NCBI RefSeq assembly: GCF_020080835.1
Contig: NC_058165.1
Coordinates: 11,291,813-11,355,812 of the forward strand
Origin: Cotesia glomerata
Lineage: Eukaryota > Arthropoda > Insecta > Hymenoptera > Braconidae
Direction of reading: 5' to 3'
DNA: 64,000 bases
The notes under the pieces were generated by a model that worked only from the letters and a program-made list of their open reading frames with translations, had not been told where the DNA came from and ran no database searches. Positions 10,101 to 20,905 of this stretch are shown piece after piece. The stretch's first letter is position 1, and every line of letters begins with the position of its first letter. Both the position numbers and the translations under genes were made by a program.

Positions 10101-11732
10101 TCAAAAAGATTCGGAACGCAGCTCTGTAAGCACTTCGGTGGTAAACGTGCTTGTGGCGTTCCAGGCAGCTTCGGATGACAGCATTTCTTCTACTATTGAC
10201 TCTGGTGTGATTTTCTTGTTCAGGATCTTCTCTAACTCATCACGCTGTAGGTTAAAACGAGGGCACTCAAAGAAAACGTGCTCCACATTTTCAGCAACTC
10301 TTGGGCAAGACGGACACTCTGGGGAATTATCGTGCTTAAAGCGATGAAGGTACTCCCGGAAACAGCCGTGTCCTGACAACATCTAGGTCAGATAGTAGTT
10401 GGTCTCGCCGTGATTCCGGTTAAGCCAAACGTCAATCCTTGGTATAAGTCGATGAGTCCATCTTCCCTTCTCCGCAGCATCCCATAGTTGTTGCCATCTT
10501 GCTATACTATGCTGTCGCTCTTCAGTTCTCAGTTCTTCAGCGCTCAGTGTAGATGACCTCTTTCGGTGGTATAGGTTCCGTCTTTCCTCAGCTAGGACTC
10601 TAAGAGGCAGAGTTCCAGAAATGACGCACACTGCCTCCTCGGATATTGTGCGGAAGGCGCTTGCAACTCTCAGTGCACTTAATCGGTAGACCGGTCCGGC
10701 TTTCCTCCATAATTCTTGGGTCTCCAGCGCGTCTGCCCAAACGGATATTCCATATGTAAGCACTGATGTGACTACTGACGACAGCAATAGTCTCCTGCTC
10801 TGCTTCGGGCCTCCAACATTCGGCATCAGTCTTGATAGACTAGTTACCATCGCTGATGCTTTAGCACTTACATGTTCGACCTGTTGCTTATAGTTCAGTC
10901 GGGCATCCAGCGTCACCCCCAGATATCGGATAAATGGTTGCGATGCGATCTCCTGCTCGCCGACATTCAGCTTGATGTTTTCTACAATCTTTCTGCTGGT
11001 GATGAGCACAGCTTCAGTTTTGTGCTTGGCTAACTCCAACTTCATCATCTCCATCCATAGGTTAATCCGGCTAAATGTGATATCGAAAGCCAGATTGATC
11101 TCTTCCAAGTGTTTCGCGACAATCACTACCGCTACATCATCGGCATATGCAACAAGTTTCACCTCTGATGGTAATGCAACTCTCAGGAGACCATCATACA
11201 TGATGTTCCACAGCAAAGGACCCAAAACCGAGCCCTGTGGCACTCCTCCGGTTATTTTGTACTCCCTTGGACCGTTTTTCATGTCATATTTGAGGTCTCT
11301 GTCTGTAAAGTAGTTTGCTACCATTCTGCGCAGGTATCCTGGCACTTCTTTATCTTCGAGAGCTCGCATGATGCAGTCCCAGTTAGCGGAATTGAAGGCA
11401 TTTTTGATGTCCAAGGCAGCCACTAAACAATACTTCTTTCTGCCACGTTCCCATCTCTTTCCAGCGATTGTCTCCTTAGCTGTATCGACCACCAGGTTGA
11501 TCGCATCCAGCGTTGATCGTCCTTTCCGGAAACCATACTGGCCTTCTGCTAGGAGTGGATCGACGGCTGCTTCTACTCGTTGGTGCATTATACGCTCTAA
11601 TATCTTACCCGCTGTACCCAGCATGCAGAGTGGTCGGTAGGATGATGGCTCGTCCGGTGGCTTCTTCTCTTTAGGGAGAAGTACAAGTCTTTGCTGTTTC
11701 CATCTTCTAGGAAAAATCCCGTCTTTGTACAT
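10101..11732 (-). pseudogene. R1-like non-LTR retrotransposon ORF2, 5'-truncated
   Basis: The frame encodes a reverse transcriptase. In order it shows a SYRPLCML block, GQYGFRKGRSTLDAI, ALDIKNAFNSANWD, GGVPQGSVLGPLLWN and the catalytic YADD. After these come a thumb-like region and a C-terminal zinc-knuckle block (CPSCPRVAENVEHVFFECP). The motif order and the GHGCF-YLHRF tail fit the R1/LOA group. The endonuclease and ORF1 are missing: the frame starts at 11732, where similarity ends in a short palindrome. One in-frame TAG at 10383-10385 separates the last 93 codons; the flanking frame is continuous, and a CAG-to-TAG change would explain it. The RT catalytic residues look intact, but the copy is dead because of truncation and the stop. 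The frame ends TGA at 10101. Confidence 0.9.
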
Positions 11733-11845
11733 TTAAAAAATGTACAAAGACAAAAGGTTTATAAAATTGATTCAAGCTTTTGTTCTAGTGAAAATTATTT
11801 AAATATTGGGAGAAAATTATTATAAACTATTATAATTATTTCCAG

Positions 11846-12218
11846 CTTGCATTTTTCCGGATCAAAATTTTTGGCGAAAAAACAGCGAAAGGATGCATTT
11901 GTAAAATGGCATCTGCACTGATGACCAAAAATGTTGAAAAAAATTACTCTGGTACTGAGAAAAGAATAAAAGGTGTGGGAAAACTTAATTTTAGCGCAAC
12001 AGAAACATTTAAGTGTATGGAAGGTATGAAAATGATTTTTATATAATTGTGTTTTTTAATGTATCGAATTATTTATTTATTTTTTGATTACAGATGTAGT
12101 AAAAGAGAAATTTGGTGACTGTGAAGATTGCAAAAATTTTGCCGGAAAAGTTGGCCGGTGGTTGTCAGGGCAAGGAGATCGAGAACAGGGTCAAAAACAA
12201 AGATCCCTATCTTTATAA
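11846..12218 (+). pseudogene. Two terminal exons of a DUF4806-like gene
   Basis: A good acceptor (TTATTTCCAG, ending 11845) opens exon A, 11846-12023. It ends at a GTATG donor. Exon B runs 12094-12218 after TTTTTTGATTACAG and ends TAA. The junction is in phase and gives 100 continuous codons. The peptide has the order KMASALMTKNVEKNYSGT, LNFSATETF and KVGRWLSGQGDREQG. This resembles the C-terminal part of DUF4806-type insect proteins, which are often multi-copy. Upstream exons are not visible: the LINE at 10101-11732 lies immediately upstream and may have separated them. It could be the tail of a host gene or a leftover fragment. The splice structure is convincing; the family name is tentative. 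Confidence 0.5.
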
Positions 12219-12485
12219 TCTATTTAATATAATAATATTACAATAATATTATTATTAAAATAATTAATATTAATATAATTATAATTATTAATTATAATTA
12301 ATATAAAATTAATATTAAAATTAACATTAAAATTATTAATACATAATAATCCTTATAAAAATAATGAAGCAATAATAATAATAATTTCAAAGTGAAATAT
12401 AAAGTGTAAGTGATTAATTATAATAATAACTGTTATTACAGCAATCAGCGATTAAAGGACAAACGATTAAAATCATAATTGGCGC
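12219..12485. other. A/T-only rich tract with ATT/AAT runs
   Basis: This is a low-complexity sequence of ATT, AAT and TTA runs. No gene is visible. Confidence 0.6.
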
Positions 12486-12489
12486 AGAA

Positions 12490-12785
12490 CAGCTTGAAAT
12501 TAGTAGACCGATAGTAGAAAAAATATTTGGCGCATTACTGTTTGCCGTTAATGGGCCGATAGTTCAAATGATGTCTGGCCCATTGCTGGTTGCCATCAAT
12601 GGGCCGATAATTCAAATTATGTCTGGCCCATTGCTGGTTGCCATCAATGGCCCAATAGTTTAATGCCATTAATGAGCCGTGGTTATCATGCCAACTGTAA
12701 GCCGTTTATTGGCCATTGAAAATTGCCATTACTGTGCCATTAATCGACATTCTTGGCCCAGCAATGGCCCAGCCTAGGGCCGATT
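12490..12785. repeat. 48-bp tandem repeat rich in TGGCCCA/GGGCCGA
   Basis: Two near-identical 48-bp units begin at about 12552 and 12600 (GGGCCGATAGTTCAAATGAT...). Decayed partial units lie on both sides. The motif TGGCCCA recurs about eight times in both orientations, making the block locally palindromic. It is non-coding. Confidence 0.7.
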
Positions 12786-12811
12786 TCCAAACTTTGTATG
12801 AGATTCACTCT

Positions 12812-12892
12812 GAAATTACCGTCAATACACAGTAAACTTACGGTAAAATTGATTTCACTGTGATTTTACAGTAACTCCGAATCTGCGAGGGT
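12812..12892. repeat. Fragment with TTTCACTGTGATTTTACAGT motifs
   Basis: The motif TTTCACTGTGATTTTACAGT and close variants resemble the end arrays of the element at 38827-40539 and the tract at 20460-20900. It is probably an end fragment of a related DNA element. Confidence 0.4.
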
Positions 12893-13650
12893 AAGTAGGT
12901 TGTACTACACATTGCCTGAAAATGGTTCAATTGAGCTTTTAACTTCGATAAAATAACTAATAATTTTCAAAAAGTTAACGTCTTATACGTCAAATTAGAA
13001 GGAATTTCATAAGCTTTCACATAAATTTATCAAAAATCAGCTATCTTTTTGCGATTAAAAGTTATACATAAATAAAGTCGTCAAAAACGTAATTTTTACT
13101 ATTTTGATCATTTTGAAGAGCTACTATTTCTGAACTAATCGAAGTATTTCGCTGATTTTAGGGCTCATGCAAGCTAATTGTCTTAGGAATCTATATACTA
13201 AATTTCATAAGGATCTGTTGAGAATTCTCGACAAAATAACATTCATAAGTCGGTTGTACTACACATTGCCTGAAAATGGTTCAATAGAACTCTTAATTTT
13301 GATAAAATAACTAAAAATGGTCAAAATGTCAATTATATACGCCAAATTAAAGGTAAATGGTCAAAATGTCAATTATATACGCCAAATTAAAGGTAATTTC
13401 ATAACCTTTCACATAAAATTATCAACAATTAGAGATCTCTTTTCAATCAAAAGTTATACATCAATGAAGTCACCGAAAACGTGATTTTCACTATTTTGAT
13501 AATTTTAAAGAGCTGCCATTTCTTAACTTATAGAAGGATTTCGTTTATCTTCGAACTCATTCAAGGTTATTATTCAAAGAATATGTGTAACAAATTTCAT
13601 CTAGATCCGTCAAGAATTGTAGACACAATCGCGGCAACATTCCGCGTTAT
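12893..13650 (+). repeat. 354-bp tandem repeat, about 2 copies
   Basis: The block GGTTGTACTACACATTGCCT starts at 12899 and again at 13253, and the following ~300 bp are clearly related. Inside copy 2, about 42 bp (TGGTCAAAATGTCAATTATA...) is duplicated in tandem near 13316-13395. A 71-codon ORF inside copy 2 is not conserved in copy 1, which argues against coding function. Confidence 0.75.
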
Positions 13651-13853
13651 ATTACATATATATTCTATATATATAATGAAAATGGTCTTCGTTTGAAGCT
13701 CAATCACGCCTAAACCACTGATCGTATGGACATGAAACTACGACCATTCCATGCGAAATTTTTCCTAGATGGTTTATGGCTATTTATTTTTCGAATTCCA
13801 ACGTTCCTTCATTTTTTTATTGCTGTTTTACTTTTATGATTATTTATCCCGCT

Positions 13854-16106
13854 TGTAACGGGTTGGTACCGTCCCTTGGTCACCCCTTTATTTAAATTTA
13901 ATAATTAAGGGCGCCACTGGAATTTTTATCACGGTTACCAGAACCGGTCCAAGCAAGAGAGATATCACAGGGTCGAGAGAAATCATAAAAATTTGACATA
14001 AATAATAACAAGTAGATTTGACATTGATCATGAATTTATTTTCTTAATTTTACATAATTAAATTCTATTTTAATTCTCACACACACTCACATAGCCGAAA
14101 AATTTTCTTAATCCTAACAGTACCCTCTGAAGGAGCGTCTATACTGTAGTTTCTATCATAGTTTCTTATTCCTACGATACCCTCATAAGGAGCGTCTATA
14201 TCATAGTTTCTATCATAGTTGCTTATTCCTGACGGTACCCTCATATGGAGCGTCTATACCGCAGTTTCTACCTAAGTCGCGCTGTCCACAGGACCCTCAC
14301 GCTCTAAGACTCTAGATTTGACCTTGGGTGGTCGCCCGGACCCCTGCCCAAGGTTCAAACCGTCCTTAGCCATTTCGCTGTCGCCCGGACCCTCACTACG
14401 GGACTAAGGAACCTGAAGTCGACTAGGACAGAGGAGGATACCATGACACTAGTCGACAACCTGCTAATACTAACCTCCTCGACAGCCCGTGAACGAGGAG
14501 TATATAATGTAAATTTAATTTTTCACACACACACACACACACAATATAATAATTTCATCCAAACACACTCTTGACTCTAATTAACAATCATTTTTAAAAT
14601 TCTTAAATATTTTTTTTTCAACATGACTTCCTGGGAATCAATTTTCCCGGTCCCTAACTTGACTTCGATAAATAATTTTATTTAATTTTGGTCGCTTAGT
14701 TATTAATATCACAGCAGCGTTTTATTCAACCAAAATTTTAGATTAATTAAAATTTACTCGAATTCAAACTGCCTGAATAATCGGCTTATGTCTATTTTGA
14801 ATTCCAGTAAGAATTTGAGACTTAGTCGTCAACTTGGCTAAATTTTTCCAAGGCTAAATTTTTATGTTAATTATTTTTGAAACTTATCATACTGGAATTT
14901 GACAATTTTATTTATCGAAGTTTTTGAACAATTTTGATCTATTGACAATTTTACGCTTGTAATTTTTTATAAATTAATTTACTGCTTGACAATTGTAATT
15001 TTCTAAATTAAAGAATTTTATTTTATTTAAAAATTTTTGATATTTTCCCAAAGTTAATTTTAATGAATAATTTTCATTTTAAATTTTAATTTATTTTTAA
15101 TTGTTGATTTTATTAATCAATTTTAATCTAACTCGGATAAATCTCTAATTTTAATTCCCTTTAGTTTTATTTTAATTTATAATTTATAATAAATTTAATC
15201 GACAGAATTTCGCTCAGATGAATGACGCAATTTAACTCAATTTTGTCGATATTGAACTTTCTGATTTTATAAATTTTAACTTGAACTTATTTGACCAATT
15301 TTATAGAAATATTAATTTTAATTTTAACCTCTTTTATTTTTAATTTTGAAATTTTTCGACTTGTCAAATTTTCTATTTATTTAAATTCCATTTTAACTAA
15401 TTTTAACTTCGACTTATAATTTAGATATTTTATTTGAATTCGGATAATTAATTAATTAATCAAGTAGGTGATTGGAAGACGGAACCTGGCCTGTGCCTAG
15501 AATTTCCGGGAGCGACGCAATAATTTACCGAGGTTAAACTTTCTGTACCTGAGAAATTTTTGGCGATTTCTTTTCTTTAAATTCGGCTTCCGTTGTCGTT
15601 TCTGTGGCCTTCGGTCTAGGCAAATTTTGTCCGCCAAATTACACAGCTCTATCAGGTATCTCGGATCTGGTTAATTGCGTCGTAGCTCGGGATTTAGTCA
15701 ACGGTGAATTAAATCTGGAAATTCAGGATAGTTAGAATAATTATTGGAGGATATTTAGGCTGGCTAAATGCCTAGCAATAAATATCAATTATAAATGTTC
15801 AATTAATCGCTCTGAAGGTTCCACAAGAAACTCAGAGGAAAATAAATAATTACCTGTTTTCCAAGATCTCGTGCTGGTGTCTCGGGCTCCGGCTTCACAA
15901 TGTCGCTTTTCGGTGCGCCAACTTCACTTGCCCCTGGTGTGGAATTATCCCCACCCGCGGAACGCTTATTTTCTAGGCCCCGGAACTTATGTTAATTTTT
16001 ATTGTTACTGCGCGAGCATCCTAGACCACAGCGCCCTGTGATCCGTCGATAACTAACCACGGCTAGGGTGAGGACCTTCAACGGATAATGAAGGAGCCCC
16101 GTGACA
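13854..16106. mobile_element. Solo LTR, 2.25 kb, with 4-bp target duplication
   Basis: The segment begins TGTAACGGG and ends CCCGTGACA. Its ends are TG...CA and partly inverted. The 4-bp sequence CGCT flanks both sides (13850-13853 and 16107-16110), which fits a Gypsy-type integration duplication. No gag-pol frame is present, so it is best read as a solo LTR left by recombination. Internal structure includes a ~62-bp repeat in three decayed copies (14105-14290, each with GGAGCGTCTATA), a GC-rich block (14280-14500), a CA tract (14524-14543) and a long T-rich section. Part of its left end (AGGGCGCCA...GGAATTTTTATCAC near 13911) resembles minus-strand sequence at 33608-33570 in the LTR-like segment farther right. 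Confidence 0.7.
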
Positions 16107-16110
16107 CGCT

Positions 16111-16334
16111 AATAAAAACAAAAGACAAGCATTTTCTCTTGATTCTTTTGTTTTCATGGATTTCAACGGAGTATATTATACGGATTATGTTCTTTTACAT
16201 TCAGCTAAGAATCTACTCACACACTCCCACGCATCCACTCGCTCACTCCCACCCACCCACTCCCACGTATACTCAATGGAATAACTGATGAAAAATAAAT
16301 TTTCTTATGAACTCCGCCGTCCATCTTATAGCAT
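16111..16334. other. Spacer between two solo LTRs
   Basis: It holds a C-rich CACTCCCAC-type simple sequence (about 16208-16266). The short ORFs across this area run into the LTR and are not genes. Confidence 0.4.
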
Positions 16335-16978
16335 TGTTCGGTGAACAAGGCCCAGTAGCGATTAACTCGCTCCTGGGGGACTCCCAAATTCAAGAGACGC
16401 ACCTGTCCACAGCTAGTTCCCGCAAAAATCGAACCACCAATAGAAAATCAGCCTCTCGATCACGCCATGAATCGACCGCTTTATTGGCTGATCGCTCCCA
16501 CTAGACATGCGCAATAGCCTTCTTCCCCAACTCAACGAGGAAGAAGACGAACTATTGTTATTATCTTTCGCTTCTACGCTTTCACTGCATCAAGTCGCCA
16601 TTAGTTTTTCTTTACTTTCGCTTTTCGTTAATAAACCGCATTTCGCTTATTTAATAATTTAATTTGCTTAAATTAATTGTTAATAATTCGCTTTAGCTTG
16701 TTTCAGATAAGTTGTGTTATTTGTGCATTTTTTTCACCGCTTTTTTAGTGCCGACAAAGTGTTCAACCACGTGTCAACCGGCTTCGCTTTTGCTAACCAC
16801 GCTGTAATTTATAAATCCGCTTTTATCTTAACAATCCGCTATTAAACATATTAAATATTGAGTGTATTTAATGTAAATAAATTCCTAGTGTTATTTTTGA
16901 TAATAATTTACGCGTTTTAATTGAGATATCCAGACCTAAACCTGATCCCCGCTTTTCCGCTCTTTCAGTAATTATTCA
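16335..16978 (+). mobile_element. Solo BEL/Pao LTR, 644 bp
   Basis: This is the same 644-bp LTR as those of the BEL element at 46403-52079. It starts TGTTCGGTGAACAAGGCC and ends TAATTATTCA. The 5-bp duplication AGCAT lies on both sides (16330-16334 and 16979-16983). It differs from the other two LTRs at more positions than they differ from each other, so it is an older insertion. It shares their dense CGCT motif (I count about 15). Confidence 0.93.
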
Positions 16979-17068
16979 AGCATTAAATAAATATTTTTAT
17001 TTTTAGATTAGAAATTTTATTAATTTGTTTTTTTTAATTAATTTTTTTTTTTTTTATTAATTTAAAAT

Positions 17069-17480
17069 ACCAAGTATTGTGATTATCAGAATATAAGTCA
17101 GTTCAAGACCTATACTCTGCGCAGTAAACTATAATATATGCGCTGTCACTGCCATCGACGTTTTAACACTAACAGTCAGTTTATTTGATTTATGCACTAG
17201 TAAAAATAGAATTCAACTAACATTTATTATATTAGCTTGAAAAAAATTTATTATTACACTTTTAATTTTAATTTTAATTTGTTTTGTTAGCTTTATAAGT
17301 CAATTGATTTGTCCCAGTAAAGTGAGGTTATAAACATCTAATAGTCTGTTATATTGGTATACTGATAATCAGTATACCTAGGTATTGTGATAATCAGTAT
17401 ACTTATTGTGATAATCAAAATACCACGTATTCTTAGAAGCACAATACCAAGTTTTCTGATTATCAAAAAAAATATCCTTC
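17069..17480. repeat. Palindromic TGATAATCAGTATACC repeats
   Basis: Motifs such as TATTGTGATTATCAGAATA (17074) and GTATACTGATAATCAGTATAC (about 17355) recur five or six times in both orientations. They are probably ends of a decayed inverted-repeat element spanning this interval. It is non-coding. Confidence 0.5.
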
Positions 17481-17619
17481 GTAGCAAAATACTTTTTTCT
17501 CAGTGTGTAAGAAAATTTTAAAAAAGTCCGCTAAGAAGTTAAAAATTTCGATGATCATCGAAGGATTCCCATCTATATAGTCACTTATCACGAAATTTCG
17601 GGAACCATAGGACTTAGAA

Positions 17620-18255
17620 ACGTGAAACTTGGTAGGAATATTACTTTTGCTATGTAGAGGTCAGCTAGGAACGGATTTTAAGAAATTCATCCCCCAAAGA
17701 TGTAGAAATAGTCTATGAACGAATTTTACGATAGCTCACCCCACAGGGGGTTGCGGGGGTGGGTATTAACAATTAAAATTTTTAATTTTCTAGCTAAAGC
17801 TCTTACAGGCTCCAAATTTTGTAGGAATTTCCTATAAGTGATGTAAAAATGATTTATAAACGAATTTTACGATATCCCACCCCAAAGAAGATTGCGGGGG
17901 CGTTAACAATGAAAATTTTCAATTTCCAAGCTATAGCTCCTATAGACTCCAAATTTAGTGAGAGTCTTCTATATGTAATATAAAAATGATCTAAGAGCGG
18001 ATTTTACAATGAATCACCTCCAATAAGGTTCACGGGGGTGGGCGTTAACAATAAAAAATTTTAATTTCAAAATATAACTTCTAAAAATTCTAAATATGGT
18101 AGAAATCTTTTATTATTCATGTAAAGATCATCTCAAAATGGATTTCAATAAAGTCTCCTTCCGACAGGAATTGCGGGGGTGGGTGTTACAATCTAAAATT
18201 TTAATTTCCAACCTGTAACTTCTACAGACTCCAAATTTGGTGGGGATATTTGTGT
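17620..18255. repeat. Tandem minisatellite, about 147-bp unit, 4 copies
   Basis: Each unit contains a TTGCGGGGGTGGG-like core, then TAACAAT-AAAATTTT, then CTCCAAATTTGGTGGGAAT. The cores lie near 17751, 17892, 18032 and 18171. Identity is moderate and no frame is conserved. Confidence 0.75.
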
Positions 18256-19010
18256 ATTTTCTTACAACAATCGTCTCTTTGGCGGCGGAGAAAAAGTCAT
18301 TGAGAGGTTTGTAAAACTTAACTTTACATGTAGCTATCCAATCAACGGACTAAGAATTTTACATTCATTTTACTTTTGCAGATCACATAACCGAAGAATT
18401 CTTTTATTACGGCCCGAGTCGAAAAAATGAACTTACATGAGCTTACATCAATTGTTTTAGTATAGCAGTTAAGTTCATTTAAGTTAATTTTTTCAACTGG
18501 GGGGGGGGGGGTATTTGAGAAATGGAAAAGAAATTTAACTACTTATTTCAATAGAATTCATAAAAAACATGAACAATTAATTTTCTATAAAAAATTGATT
18601 TCACGGAGAAAATTTTAGTTAACTTAAAGAAAATTCGTCGCACTTGAACCTAGACAGATTTCAACTTCACATATGAGACTTGCAATGACTTTAACTAAAA
18701 CTTTCAATGCTCATTTAAAATTTTTTTCTTCGTGTCAATTATTATTAATTTTTGGAAGAAAGCCTCGGAAATGTTATAATAATTACACATTGAAAGTTAC
18801 AATGAATATTAGCTAGAAAAATCACATAGATGAAAGATACAGGCTAATTCGATGGAATTTGGAATTTGTGCAAGTCTAAACAATATCGATGCTTACAGTT
18901 CTATCCGTGAGGCATATTTGTGTTCATACAAAAATAAAAAAAAAAAGAGAATGATAAAAATATGAAAAAAAAAATTAGGAAAACGGTTGACCCTAAAGGC
19001 CATCCGTGCA
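18256..19010. other. AT-rich spacer, no gene seen
   Basis: It contains a run of 12 G residues at 18499-18510 and otherwise AT-rich sequence. Confidence 0.4.
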
Positions 19011-19011
19011 A

Positions 19012-19685
19012 CTTCCCGCTAACTCCATACCTAAACGCTCAACATTTCACTTATTTTGTTTTTGAGCTCTTCGAGCTCAAAAGTACAATTTCTGTGTTCT
19101 TTTGAGCTCTCCGAGCTTAAAGAGATAGCTTTTTTATGCTTTTGAGCTTTTCGAGCTCAAAAGTCTGATAGAAGTTTGATAAAACACTATTTTTTGAATT
19201 TTCAAACCGCAATAACTTTTGAATGAATAAACTGATTTTTACGCGGTTGGTGGCATTCGATGAAGTTTTTGAAACCTCATAACGGATCTTCAAGTTTAAA
19301 TCGATCGAACGAAGAATTTCAAAGTAATTCCAAAAAAATACTTTTTTCGGTTTTCTTTCGACAACGATAACTCACGAACGAATCTACCGATTTTGACCGG
19401 GCTGGCGGCGATCAACGTGGTTTTTGATGTTAAGAGCTGATTAGTTTTTGAAATTGATTGGTAAAGCCATTTGAAACTTATTCCAAAAAAAACCACATGT
19501 GAAAAAATTTTTTTTTATAGTTTTTTTGAAATTTCTCAAAATCTACCGGTCCCAATCGGTCCAAAGTATATTCAAAATCTAAGTTTGGTCAAGCCCTTTC
19601 GAATGACACCAACCGCGATAAAATCGGTCGAGCCGTTCAAAAGTTATAAAAGGGTCACATACATACATACACACACACACACACA

Positions 19686-19739
<54 letters not shown>

Positions 19740-19890
19740 GACATACTGACATCACCGCGAAAACATTCAGGGAAGCTTCCTAGGACCTCAAAACGTCGAG
19801 ATCTGATGAGAATTCGATTTTCGAAAGACGGGGTAAAACCAATAACTTCCCGACTTTTAAAAATTTTCAATTTTTTTAGCGGGAAGTTAA
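19012..19890. mobile_element. Inverted-repeat element carrying a CA microsatellite
   Basis: It begins AACTTCCCGCTAA and ends TTAGCGGGAAGTT, its reverse complement. Inside are three palindromes of the type TTTTGAGCTCTTCGAGCTCA (19061-19165), a long section with phrases like CGAACGAATCTACCGATTTT, and a (CA)n tract. After the CA tract comes a conserved tail with GGAAGCTTCCTAGGACCTCA. At least four partial relatives occur in the window: 19890-20440, 34845-35211, 59252-59540 and 60588-60745. It is non-coding and its superfamily is unknown. Confidence 0.65.
19669..19736. repeat. (CA)n microsatellite
   Basis: This long CA tract is an internal part of the surrounding element. ORFs of repeated Thr-His or Cys-Val across it are artefacts. 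Confidence 0.95.
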
Positions 19891-20440
19891 AAATTAGGAA
19901 AACGAATGACCCTGAAGACCATCCCTGCAACTTCCCGCTAATTCCATACCTAGACCCTTAAAATTGCACTTATGACGTTTTTGAGCTCTTCGAGCCCAAA
20001 AATACAATTTATGTGTTATTTTGAGCTCTTCGAGCTCAAAGAGATAGCTTTCTTATGCTTTTGAGCTCTTCGAGCTCAAAAATCTTATCTAAGTTCGATG
20101 AAACACGATTTTTTAAATTTTTAAACTGCTATAACTTTTGAATGACACAATCGATTTTCACACGGTTAGCGGCAATTGATTTAGTTTTTTAAGCTCTATA
20201 AATAATTTGCTACAAAGAAATTGATCTGAGTTATTACAAAAAAACACTTTTTTCGACAACGATATCTCACGAACGCATAAACCGATTTTGACGCTTTTGG
20301 TAGCGATCGATGCGGGTTTTCAAGGTTAAGAGATGATTAGTTTTTGAGGTCGATCGATTCAGCCAATTCGGAGATATTTTTAAAAAATGAAAAAAAAAAC
20401 AACTTTTTTTTTACTTTTTTTTTTGCAATTTCACACACAC
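19890..20440. mobile_element. Second, partial copy of the CA-carrying element
   Basis: It repeats the left half of the preceding element (CAACTTCCCGCTAA at 19929, GAGCTCTTCGAGCTCAAA at about 20022 and 20063) in direct orientation, about 0.9 kb downstream. It ends in a short CA tract near 20440. Confidence 0.6.
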
Positions 20441-20459
20441 ACACACAGACGTACGGACA

Positions 20460-20905
20460 TATATTCACAGTCATTTTGTGACATTTCTTCACTGTGGTTT
20501 CATAGTAGTTTTACAGTAATTTTATGGTAGTCCCATAGTAATTTCACGTGTTATTCTTTCGTGGGCTTACAATTAATTTATTGTAGTTTCATGATAATTT
20601 GATTGTCGATGAACTATAGATTTATGGTAACCTAACAATGGTAACACTGATGCTTTATAATGATTTTACAGTCAGTTTATCATGGTTTCACTATAAATTC
20701 ACTGTCATTTGATGGTAATCTGATAGTTATAACTCTGTGGCTTCACAATAGCTTCACAGTTAGTTTATAGTGGTTTTACCATGATTTTTCCGTGATCCCA
20801 TGAAGACCTAGTAGTATTAGTTCTGTAACTCTCTGATAGTTTCACAGTAAATTATTAGTGTTTCCTCCATGATTTAACTCTAGTTTGATGGTGATCTGAT
20901 AGGGT
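20460..20905. repeat. Array of TTTCACAGTAATTTTATGG-like motifs
   Basis: About 25 degenerate short motifs (TTTCACTGTGG, TTTTACAGTAA, TTTATGGTAA) follow each other in about 440 bp. This looks like the subterminal motif arrays of CACTA/EnSpm-type elements. The same motif type fills both ends of the element at 38827-40539. Confidence 0.5.

Noticed and set aside
10972..11640. Plus-strand ORFs of 90-113 codons over the LINE
   Set aside because: They are antisense shadows of the reverse transcriptase frame.
13850..16110. The CGCT target duplication of the 2.25 kb LTR as part of the CGCT signal of the BEL element
   Set aside because: The elements are unrelated and a 4-bp match is expected by chance. 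The LTR itself does not show the dense CGCT pattern.
16088..16504. ORFs across the solo BEL LTR
   Set aside because: The same short frame recurs in every copy of this LTR (for example 51390-51605), so it is LTR sequence and not a gene.
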